A stretch of DNA of 11,214 bases, taken from assembly GCA_016177165.1 (NCBI GenBank), contig JACOVT010000074.1:1-11214 (forward strand), written 5' to 3'. The notes beneath the pieces were generated by a model. The model did no database searches, was not told the DNA's origin, and saw nothing but the letters and a program-made list of their open reading frames with translations. Shown piece by piece: positions 6,175 through 11,214 of this stretch; positions within the stretch are counted from its first letter, which is position 1; every line of letters starts with the position of its first letter. The position numbers were made by a program, and so were the translations under genes. Origin of the DNA: Microcaldota archaeon (GTDB taxonomy: Archaea; B1Sed10-29; JACOVT01).

Positions 6175-6996
6175 TTACTCGACGCGTATTGAAAGAGTAA
6201 AATTGTTGTTCTTTTGGTTGGTGTCAGGACCTGTTATCAGCTGGGTGTACTGCAGCTCCTGAATGTGCGGAGTGATCGTGTACACGCCCAGCTGGGATGG
6301 GAGCGTCCATCCAATCGCGGCATCACACGTTTCGCCGCTCAAAAACTGCAGGTGCGGCCCGGTCGCATGGCAGACAGCGTCCGGGGCGTTGCCGCCGGAA
6401 ACGGTGGTCTTTGCCTTGAACGCAGTCGACAATTCCTTCACCCCGTTGTTGTAGAACTTGAACCCGAGAGTTACAGTCTCGCCCGGCCGCGCCACCGCCG
6501 GAAGCGACGCCTCGCTCGCGTAAACGCCGGCATCATAATCCACTGTTTCTACAGCAAAAGAGTTTTCCATCATGTTATTTGCCGGATCCCAGTCACCAGT
6601 CATGAGCGCACGCAGCTTGAAGGTTCCATTCCTGAACCAAGGAAGCACGAATGAAATGTTCCCAATCCTTCCTTGAAAGTCAACTTTTTTAAAGTCGAGT
6701 TGCTTTGCTCCTTCTGGTGTCACGTCGTACAGGGTCAACGTTGCACTTCCCGGCAGAATACTGTTATTTGCGCTTGGCCCTACCGTGACGATCACGTTCA
6801 AGACGTCACCGCGCAAAGGGTAGTTGGGAAGAACCTTTAGGTCGTACAACTCTGCATCAAACGGCAAGCTGACTTCTCGCGAATCCTCGGTATTGTTATC
6901 AGAAGTGTTGTTTGAAGTAACATTCGCCGGTTCTTGAGCGGCGGCGCAGCCAGCCAGCGCTAGGACGGCAACAAGCACCAAGAGCGAATAGCGCAT
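6175..6996 (-). CDS. Surface lipoprotein with CARDB-like beta-sandwich regions
   Basis: A 273-residue exported protein. A lipoprotein signal (LAGC, Cys17) ends the hydrophobic leader; a short linker dense in Asn/Thr follows, rich in N-glycosylation sequons (NVT, NTS, NNT). More sequons occur further on (NNS, NIS, NGT, NFT). The body looks like two beta-sandwich units: residues about 44-150 (DLKVLPNYPLRGDVLNVIVTV onward) and about 150-273 (DAGVYASEASLPAVARPGETVTLGFKFYNNG), the wording typical of CARDB-type extracellular adhesion domains, which occur widely in archaeal surface proteins. Two cysteines near the end (VCHATG and ETCDA) may pair. The ligand is unknown. Start ATG 6996 is about 25 bases from a TATA element with no Shine-Dalgarno match, so the mRNA is probably leaderless. 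Confidence 0.7.
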   Translation of the reverse strand: MRYSLLVLVAVLALAGCAAAQEPANVTSNNTSDNNTEDSREVSLPFDAELYDLKVLPNYPLRGDVLNVIVTVGPSANNSILPGSATLTLYDVTPEGAKQLDFKKVDFQGRIGNISFVLPWFRNGTFKLRALMTGDWDPANNMMENSFAVETVDYDAGVYASEASLPAVARPGETVTLGFKFYNNGVKELSTAFKAKTTVSGGNAPDAVCHATGPHLQFLSGETCDAAIGWTLPSQLGVYTITPHIQELQYTQLITGPDTNQKNNNFTLSIRVE

Positions 6997-7016
6997 GCTT
7001 GCCCTATGGAGGGAGG

Positions 7017-7026
7017 CTTAAATAAT
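7017..7026. promoter_or_regulatory. Single TATA element shared by two divergent genes
   Basis: CTTAAATAAT sits about 25 bases from both GTG 7047 on the plus strand and ATG 6996 on the minus strand. Its reverse complement (ATTATTTAAG) is equally TATA-like, and purine-rich stretches precede it on both strands (GGGAGG and GGGAGAAAG). It could direct leaderless transcription either way. Confidence 0.55.
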
Positions 7027-7046
7027 CTTTCTCCCACAATGGAAGC

Positions 7047-7625
7047 GTGGGGTTTACCCAGATAGTCAGCGTGCAGGACAGCAAGGAAGAGCTGCGCAAA
7101 TCCCTCCAGCGCATCTCTACCAAGAAGATAGTCTTCCTTGCGGACAAGGAAAACATCGAAAGCGTGCTGCGGCTGCGTAACGAATTCGCCCTAGCTTACA
7201 GCCTGCCGACGGAAGTGAGGAACACTGACGAAGAGGACTTGAAGCATATCCTGCAGTCATACGGCGACGCAGTCGTGCACATAGCTGACCACCACCACAA
7301 GAACTACGACCTCGTCTCGCACTGCCACCTGCTCGGCCTCCCATTATACATCTCCAACGGCGAGAACTTCCACCAGCTGCCGACGCCACCGCACAAGTTC
7401 AAGGACCTCTTCTCGCAAGTCCAGCTCTCCATCTTCCGGTCGCTCTCCAATGAACCACTCACCCTGTCACAGCTCGCCGAGAAAACAGGACTCATGGAAA
7501 TGACGCTCTATCATTACATGCACGGGAAAGACTCATCCAAGGGGCTCGTAGACCTCGGCCTCATCATTCAGAAAGGCGACTTTTACACCGCGAGCGAGTT
7601 CGCCAATGAGCTGCTCAGGCTGTGA
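7047..7625 (+). CDS. Two-domain transcription regulator: Rossmann/CARF-like sensor plus winged helix
   Basis: A 192-residue protein. The N-terminal 115 residues have the strand-helix pattern of a small Rossmann-type domain: KKIVFLADKENIES, then TEVRNTDEEDLKHILQ, then GDAVVHIADHHHKNYD, then GLPLYISNG. The arrangement recalls CARF-type sensors such as Csa3 and HFX_2341-like regulators, which bind cyclic oligoadenylates or other nucleotides, but it is shorter and the resemblance is not decisive. Residues about 122-192 form a winged helix (SIFRSLSNEPLTLSQLAEKTG, then EMTLYHYMHG as recognition helix, then GLVDLGLIIQKGDFY as wing). The start is GTG 7047, because upstream ATG 7039 runs into a stop; a TATA element lies about 25 bases away. 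The GNAT-like gene follows after 4 bases. No CRISPR or cas gene is in the window. Confidence 0.6.
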   Translation: MGFTQIVSVQDSKEELRKSLQRISTKKIVFLADKENIESVLRLRNEFALAYSLPTEVRNTDEEDLKHILQSYGDAVVHIADHHHKNYDLVSHCHLLGLPLYISNGENFHQLPTPPHKFKDLFSQVQLSIFRSLSNEPLTLSQLAEKTGLMEMTLYHYMHGKDSSKGLVDLGLIIQKGDFYTASEFANELLRL

Positions 7626-7629
7626 GGAA

Positions 7630-8166
7630 ATGCCGGCCAAACTTAAAAGACCCTGGTTTAAGGTTGCAAGCGAACCAGCTGGTTGGGTAGCTGGTAGAAA
7701 AAGTAAGGCTGTACTCTACCCAGTGCTAAGAAGAGGTCAGTTCACCCAAAATATGGTTACCGTAAAGGCGATTGAACCGGAGGCAGCTGGTTGGAGATCG
7801 AAAGACCCATTACAGACAAGTAACAGAATATACAAGGTAGTGGTACGGCGTCCGGGCTTTGAAGAGCATACTGTAGGTTCATTTTCACTGTCCCAAAAAA
7901 TGACTCATGGTGCGGTCTCGATCTCCGGGTTCAGTCCTTGGCAGTTCGACCCAAAGCACCCGGGCATCACCAGCCATCTCTCACAAGCTAAAATGAAGGC
8001 TGTTTCTGGTAGTGGCCTACCAGACGTTGTACTGGCTAGAATTGAACAGATTGCGAGTATGGAGGGCGCCTCAGAATTACGCGTCTTACCTACTCGCAGA
8101 TCTGAAAGTTTTTACCTAAGACTTGGCTTCACGAGAAAAGGCCCCTATCTTGTTAAGCAACTCTAG
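7630..8166 (+). CDS. GNAT-like acetyltransferase-related protein
   Basis: A 178-residue protein that begins 4 bases after the regulator's stop, with GTGAGG overlapping that stop as a weak ribosome site; an upstream in-frame ATG at 7606 lies inside the previous gene and is less likely. The C-terminal stretch (VLARIEQIASMEGASELRVLP, then SESFYLRLGFTRKGPYLV) matches the end of GNAT acyltransferases, where FYxxLGF contacts acetyl-CoA. The usual motif A (Q/RxxGxG/A) is not evident, so it may be divergent or bind CoA weakly. The N-terminal half is basic and unassigned. Sampled rows are about 40-50% GC, lower than both neighbours, suggesting separate origin. The stop codon overlaps that of the convergent gene within CTAG (8163-8166). 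Confidence 0.5.
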   Translation: MPAKLKRPWFKVASEPAGWVAGRKSKAVLYPVLRRGQFTQNMVTVKAIEPEAAGWRSKDPLQTSNRIYKVVVRRPGFEEHTVGSFSLSQKMTHGAVSISGFSPWQFDPKHPGITSHLSQAKMKAVSGSGLPDVVLARIEQIASMEGASELRVLPTRRSESFYLRLGFTRKGPYLVKQL

Positions 8167-9029
8167 CCCGCAACCTGTTTTTCGCGCAGCAAGCGCAGGA
8201 ACTCGCGCTTGGTCTTGATGCCTTCCAATTCCTCGCGCAGCACTACAGGAGCGCGCTTTTCAGGGCGCTCGCTCACCAGCGCCAGGAGCGCGCTGAAGAA
8301 CTCCGAGAAGCCCTCGATCCTCGAGAGGTCGCGGGGCACGCTCTCCCTCACTACAACGCGGTTCTTTTCGTCCTTTGCGAGCACGTCAAAGCCCGTGCGA
8401 GAGAAAGGAAAAACGTCAAAATCAAAAGAAGCAAGCTTGCGCTCCAACCCAGATGCGGGCGCTGGAGGAACCACTTTTGGTTCAGCAAATGGGGAGGTCT
8501 CCTTTGCCACTGGCTCGTGCAGCACCCGCTCAATGCGGTGTAGCGTGCGCGCCTCGAAGCGCATCCCTTCCTTCTCGGCCAAGTATACCGATTGCTGGCT
8601 GATCCCCACGCGCTCTCCCAATTGTTTACGGGACATTCCCAAACCCTCACGCAGTTCTCTCATGCGGGCAGGGTCGGGCTCTGCCAACTCGCGGCCCTGT
8701 GAGCTGCGAGGAACGATAGACCCATCAAGGCAGTCCGTCAATGTGCTAAGGTTCATCGAGGGAACACCAAAGCGTTCGTAGACTGCATTCGATAGCCGGC
8801 CTGCCTTTGAGGACTCGCCAACTACCAGCGGGAACGCGGAGACGCAGGCCGACAACCGTTTCAGCTCCTCGGCAACATCTGGGCGCAGCCCGTCGATGTT
8901 GCCCAAAACCTTGATAAGGAGGGAAAGAGTCTTGCGCTTTGCAGCGACGTCAAAGCAGGCGTGCTGGTACACCAGAATCTGAAAGCCCTCTTTCTCGAGC
9001 AAATATACCAGTTCGCCGAGCCGGGGCAT
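8163..9029 (-). CDS. COG1395-type archaeal HTH transcriptional regulator
   Basis: A 288-residue DNA-binding protein of the archaeal family usually called putative HTH-type transcriptional regulatory protein. Three parts are visible. The N-terminal domain (about 1-105) carries family-like stretches: FDVAAKRKTLSLLIKVLGNID, FPLVVGES and VYERFGVPSMNLSTL. A Cro/C1-type helix-turn-helix follows (about 122-172; MRELREGLGMSRKQLGERVG, then SQQSVYLAEKEG). A C-terminal domain (about 200-288; FDFDVFPFSRTGFDVLAKDEKN) resembles the N-terminal one and suggests an old duplication. Members are widespread in archaea with little known about targets. A longer reading from 9089 is possible in frame but would overlap the eL40 gene; ATG 9029 forms a TAATG overlap with that gene's stop and gives the family's usual start. 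Confidence 0.85.
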   Translation of the reverse strand: MPRLGELVYLLEKEGFQILVYQHACFDVAAKRKTLSLLIKVLGNIDGLRPDVAEELKRLSACVSAFPLVVGESSKAGRLSNAVYERFGVPSMNLSTLTDCLDGSIVPRSSQGRELAEPDPARMRELREGLGMSRKQLGERVGISQQSVYLAEKEGMRFEARTLHRIERVLHEPVAKETSPFAEPKVVPPAPASGLERKLASFDFDVFPFSRTGFDVLAKDEKNRVVVRESVPRDLSRIEGFSEFFSALLALVSERPEKRAPVVLREELEGIKTKREFLRLLREKQVAG

Positions 9030-9178
9030 TACTTCGCCTTTCTCTCCATCTTCTTTGGACGCAGCGTTCGAGAGCCGCACTTGCGGCACTGCTCGACGGT
9101 CCAGGGATTGCGTGCAGAACAGTCCTTGCAGATCTTGCGGCGCAGTTTGCGCTCGCGCGCCTCGACAAAAACAGCCAT
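9029..9178 (-). CDS. rpl40e: 50S ribosomal protein eL40 (L40e)
   Basis: A 49-residue zinc-ribbon protein of the large ribosomal subunit. The four metal-binding cysteines are Cys17-x2-Cys20 (CKDC) and Cys31-x2-Cys34 (CRKC), followed by the basic tail GSRTLRPKKMERKAK. The length and the ARERKLRRKICKDCSARNPW start agree with archaeal eL40. An in-frame ATG at 9220 would add 14 residues, but the internal ATG 9178 gives the family start and lies about 25 bases after a TATA element, suggesting a leaderless mRNA. The stop overlaps the ATG of the COG1395 regulator by one base, so the two are coupled. The gene diverges from tRNA-Glu across 52 bases. Confidence 0.92.
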   Translation of the reverse strand: MAVFVEARERKLRRKICKDCSARNPWTVEQCRKCGSRTLRPKKMERKAK

Positions 9179-9196
9179 GCTAGATTGCGTCGGCCA

Positions 9197-9210
9197 GAGT
9201 TTAAAAACTC
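9197..9210. promoter_or_regulatory. Shared TATA element for eL40 operon and tRNA-Glu
   Basis: GAGTTTAAAAACTC has inverted arms GAGTTT/AAACTC around AA, so it is TATA-like on both strands. Its centre is about 25 bases from ATG 9178 (minus) and about 27 from the tRNA 5' end at 9231 (plus), both ideal for archaeal initiation. No second TATA is seen in the 52-base gap. Confidence 0.65.
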
Positions 9211-9230
9211 GCGCGACCACAACAATGTAA

Positions 9231-9370
9231 GCTCCGCTAGTCTAGGAGCTTTTTCCGATGTTATGCTCGCTGCGCTCGCAAGTCGAGAAAAACCTCGGAA
9301 AACGCTAGACAATGGCCAAGGATACGGCCCTTTCAAGGCTGTGACCCGAGTTCAAATCTCGGGCGGAGCA
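9231..9370 (+). tRNA. tRNA-Glu(UUC) with a D-loop insertion (probable intron)
   Basis: Acceptor GCTCCGC (9231-9237) pairs perfectly with GCGGAGC (9363-9369); A9370 is the discriminator, and no CCA is encoded. D-stem GTCT (9240-9243) pairs with GGAT (9320-9323). The anticodon stem is CGGCC/GGCTG, with loop CTTTCAA and anticodon TTC (9332-9334). The variable loop is TGAC, and the T-arm is CCGAG-TTCAAAT-CTCGG. The D-loop would be about 76 bases long. Removing about 63-67 bases around 9246-9312 gives a normal 73-77 base tRNA; the cleanest loop is AG plus TGGCCAA. Candidate bulge-helix-bulge: CTAG (9242-9245) with CTAG (9305-9308), 3-base bulges GAG and ACA, and an inner helix TTTTCCGA/TCGGAAAA. 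It decodes GAA and, by wobble, GAG. Confidence 0.88.
9246..9312 (+). other. Putative tRNA intron in the D-loop (boundaries approximate)
   Basis: The insert holds an 8-bp stem TTTTCCGA/TCGGAAAA (9251-9258, 9295-9302) with a central GC-rich loop containing GCTCGC twice (9265-9270, 9274-9279). The exon side supplies a self-paired CTAG helix and 3-base bulges on opposite strands, the layout cut by archaeal tRNA splicing endonuclease. The outer exon helix is weak, so relaxed enzyme specificity would be needed. Exact splice points are uncertain by a few bases. Confidence 0.7.
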
Positions 9371-9394
9371 TACCTACCCTCGCCATTGGTACCC

Positions 9395-10459
9395 TTACTG
9401 TTCAGCTAGTTTGCTCAGCAGTCCAGTTTTAAGTAGAAACTCAGCATCTAAGATGCTGGAACCTGCAGCACCCCTTATTGTATTGTGGCTGCAAAGCGTG
9501 TATGCTATTGAGTTATCATCTATTCCCTGGCGTAGGCGGCCTACGGTAGTTGACATTCCCTTTCCATTATCCTTGTCAAGTCTTGGTTGTGGGCGGTCGG
9601 ATTGTTTCATAACTATAACTGGCTTTTCCGGAGCTGAGTGAAGCTTAAGTCGTTGCGGTTCTGAAGTGAAGTTGCTTAGGATAGATTCGGCTTCGTGGAC
9701 GTCTATTTGGCAGTCAAATCTTAGGTGCACGGATTCTGTATGGCAGTCTAGCACTGGGACTCGGCTACAGAAAGCAAACACTGAGAAGCTCGCTTCTATT
9801 ATGGAGTTGCGAGCATACCTACCCAGTATTTTCTTGCTTTCTATGCGTATCTTTTCTTCTTCTCCAGGTATGTATGGTATGATGTTGTCTTGTATGGATA
9901 GCGAAGCCACTCCGGGAAAACCAGCTCCGCTAAGCGCTTGCATTGTGTTTACAAATACTTCCTTAAGGCCAATGTCTATGAACGGAGCTAAAGTCAGAAC
10001 CAACCCAGTAGTTGTACAGTTTGGGTCTGTTATTATGCAGCCTTTCATCTTGCGGTTTGCTTTTTGTTTGTTTAGAAGACGTAGGTGGTTGGTATTTACT
10101 TCAGGCACTATCAGCGGGACGTCTGGCTCGTATCTTAGTGCGCTTGACTTGCTTATGACTACTTTTCCACGGAGTGCGTTTCTTAGCTCTACTTCTGCGG
10201 CTATTTCTGATGGTAGCGCTGAGAAGACTAGGCTACTATCTGGAGTCTGGTCAACTCCTCTGACAATCATGTCATTTACTGATTGCGATGGCTCTCCGCC
10301 AATCAACCAGTTTACGGTTTGGTTGTAAGGTTTGCCTGCGGACCGGCTGGAGGCAAATAGTTCGGTCACTTCAAAGTATGGGTGGTTATTTAAGAGCTGT
10401 ATTATTCTTTGTCCAACCGTGCCGGTGGCTCCAATGACTGCTACGCCTAGCTTTCTCAT
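9395..10459 (-). CDS. asd: Aspartate-semialdehyde dehydrogenase (archaeal/fungal type)
   Basis: A 354-residue enzyme that reduces aspartyl-4-phosphate to aspartate-4-semialdehyde with NADPH, the branch point to threonine, methionine and lysine. The cofactor motif is VIGATGTVGQ (8-17), the catalytic Cys148 is in TDPNCTTTG, QALSGAGFPGV (174-184) follows, then IPGEEEKI, and the probable catalytic His240 is in VPVLDCHTE (family usually GHT, so Gly is replaced by Cys). Length and motifs fit the archaeal/fungal group. ATG 10459 overlaps the stop of the upstream aspartate kinase as ATGA, and AAGGAG (minus strand, 10468-10473) gives a good ribosome site 8 bases away, so translation is coupled. Sampled rows are about 48% GC, below much of the window. 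It converges with tRNA-Glu 24 bases away. Confidence 0.95.
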   Translation of the reverse strand: MRKLGVAVIGATGTVGQRIIQLLNNHPYFEVTELFASSRSAGKPYNQTVNWLIGGEPSQSVNDMIVRGVDQTPDSSLVFSALPSEIAAEVELRNALRGKVVISKSSALRYEPDVPLIVPEVNTNHLRLLNKQKANRKMKGCIITDPNCTTTGLVLTLAPFIDIGLKEVFVNTMQALSGAGFPGVASLSIQDNIIPYIPGEEEKIRIESKKILGRYARNSIIEASFSVFAFCSRVPVLDCHTESVHLRFDCQIDVHEAESILSNFTSEPQRLKLHSAPEKPVIVMKQSDRPQPRLDKDNGKGMSTTVGRLRQGIDDNSIAYTLCSHNTIRGAAGSSILDAEFLLKTGLLSKLAEQ

Positions 10460-11214
10460 CTTACTCTCTCCTTAATTTCGGCGCTAAGAGAGCCCGTTAT
10501 GATGGTTCCTTCGTCCTCGAGCGAGGCACTATCGTGGCTGATTAGTTTAGCATTGATGTTTGACGGCTTGTATAGTAGTGATTTCTTGTGGATGAACTTT
10601 TTACCGCAGTCCGAGAGGTAAGATAGTTCGACAGCATCTATCTTGTCTATCTTAGTTGCCGTGCTATCGAGCCTTGGGTCTGCGGTCATAATTCCTGGCA
10701 CATTGCTAACTAAGATTATCTGATTCGCGCCTATAATGTCTGCCATTACGAATGCTGTTGTGTCACTACCCCCACGGCCAAGAGTGGCTACACAGCCGTT
10801 TGTTGTTTGGGCTATGAATCCAGGAACTACTATCACGTCATTACTGTGCAGTAGTGAAGCGAATGCTCTTGAGCGGGTCTTTGTTTCCTCGATTAACACG
10901 TTTGCATTTCCGAAGTTGTTATCAGATACAATCGGCCATAGTTGTGATTCTACGTCTACCAGTTTTGTCCTGGTTACGAGTTCGGATATTGCTGCGGCAA
11001 TGATTCGTGCGCTTTTTCTTTCACCCATGGAGACTATGTCGTCTATTTTAGATGGGTCTGTTATGCCAATGTTTTTAGATAGTTCTAGCAGAGTATCCGT
11101 GTCATCAGCTATTGCTGAAGCTACAACTACTGCTTTTCCCAGTCTTGATATGTGGTCGGCAACAAGCTTGGCCGCTTTCTTTATCTTATCGGCGTCTGCT
11201 AGGCTCTTTCCACC
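10456..11214 (-). CDS. Aspartate kinase, kinase domain only (5' end beyond the window)
   Basis: The frame stays open to the window edge, giving 252 residues; only a few N-terminal residues seem missing, since the fragment opens at GGKSLADADKIKKAAKL, equivalent to the family's KFGGTSxAD start. ATP/Asp-site features follow: VVVASAIADDTDTLL, DIVSMGER, VVPGFIAQTTNG, TLGRGGSDTTAF and SNVPGIMTADPRL. The enzyme phosphorylates the beta-carboxyl of aspartate, the first step before Asd, to which it is coupled by ATGA. Most aspartokinases are about 400-470 residues with C-terminal ACT domains for Thr/Lys feedback; here the protein stops right after EGTIITG at the end of the kinase domain. It is intact, not frameshifted, so a single-domain enzyme is likely. 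Feedback control may be absent or supplied elsewhere. Confidence 0.9.
   Translation of the reverse strand, partial: GGKSLADADKIKKAAKLVADHISRLGKAVVVASAIADDTDTLLELSKNIGITDPSKIDDIVSMGERKSARIIAAAISELVTRTKLVDVESQLWPIVSDNNFGNANVLIEETKTRSRAFASLLHSNDVIVVPGFIAQTTNGCVATLGRGGSDTTAFVMADIIGANQIILVSNVPGIMTADPRLDSTATKIDKIDAVELSYLSDCGKKFIHKKSLLYKPSNINAKLISHDSASLEDEGTIITGSLSAEIKERVR
10468..10473 (-). promoter_or_regulatory. Shine-Dalgarno site of asd inside the kinase gene
   Basis: The minus strand reads AAGGAG, 8 bases before the asd ATG and inside the last codons of the kinase gene. It is the clearest ribosome site in the window and fits the view that operon-internal genes use Shine-Dalgarno sites while first genes are leaderless. 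Confidence 0.6.

Noticed and set aside
9246..9312. The D-loop insertion as evidence of a dead tRNA pseudogene.
   Set aside because: All stems outside the insert pair correctly, the anticodon loop and T-loop are normal, and the promoter spacing is ideal, so decay is not indicated.
8939..9409. Plus-strand and minus-strand open frames of 128-156 codons covering eL40 and tRNA-Glu.
   Set aside because: They run through the tRNA and a recognised ribosomal protein in other frames and have arginine-rich, shadow-type composition.
9366..9824. A 14-base exact direct repeat (GAGCATACCTACCC) at the tRNA-Glu 3' end (9366-9379) and inside asd (9811-9824), resembling integration att sites.
   Set aside because: A 14-base match somewhere in 11 kb is not far from chance expectation, the second copy is inside an intact conserved gene, and no integrase is present between them.

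Overview
The window looks like archaeal chromosome. It carries an MC1-type chromosomal protein, a 49-residue zinc-ribbon ribosomal protein of the eL40 (L40e) type, a COG1395-type archaeal HTH regulator, an archaeal-type aspartate-semialdehyde dehydrogenase and a tRNA-Glu with a large D-loop insertion that looks like a splicing intron. TATA boxes sit about 25-29 bases before many start codons, so many mRNAs are probably leaderless. The compact genes, the MC1 protein and the odd tRNA intron would suit a DPANN-type lineage (Micrarchaeota or Diapherotrites-like), but that placement is inference.

Layout. 1-1840 (+): the C-terminal part of an RnfD/NqrB-family membrane protein, then an aldehyde dehydrogenase 12 bases downstream. 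1841-1934: an array of short hairpins in the convergent junction. 1900-3246 (-): an APC-superfamily amino acid permease. 3298-3795 (-): a three-helix membrane protein resembling Pycsar effectors (PycTM/DUF5706). 3836-4794 (-): two translationally coupled exported or membrane-anchored proteins of unknown function. 4860-5516 (-): a PolB-like DEDDy 3'-5' exonuclease. 5653-6000 (+): MC1 with an extra arginine-rich tail. 6002-6100: a second hairpin array with the same linker, then a candidate terminator. 6175-6996 (-): a glycosylation-sequon-rich lipoprotein. 7047-8166 (+): a two-domain regulator (Rossmann/CARF-like plus winged helix) and a GNAT-like protein. 8163-9178 (-): eL40 and the COG1395 regulator, coupled by TAATG. 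9231-9370 (+): tRNA-Glu(UUC). 9395-11214 (-): asd and an aspartate kinase that ends after the kinase domain.

Working together: the ask-asd pair performs the first and second steps of the aspartate pathway (Asp to Asp-4-phosphate to Asp-semialdehyde), and ATGA overlap couples the two genes. The eL40/COG1395 pair and the tRNA-Glu gene appear to diverge from one symmetric TATA element, joining translation genes in one promoter unit. The lipoprotein and the winged-helix regulator diverge from another single TATA element.

The most unusual items are the D-loop insertion in tRNA-Glu, which can be drawn as a bulge-helix-bulge, and two arrays of hairpins with changing stems but a nearly constant linker (YTWGYGCA), both directly after the stop codon of a plus-strand gene in a convergent junction. 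Base composition is mosaic: sampled rows of asd-ask and the GNAT-like gene are about 40-50% GC, while sampled rows of the permease and COG1395 genes are above 60%.
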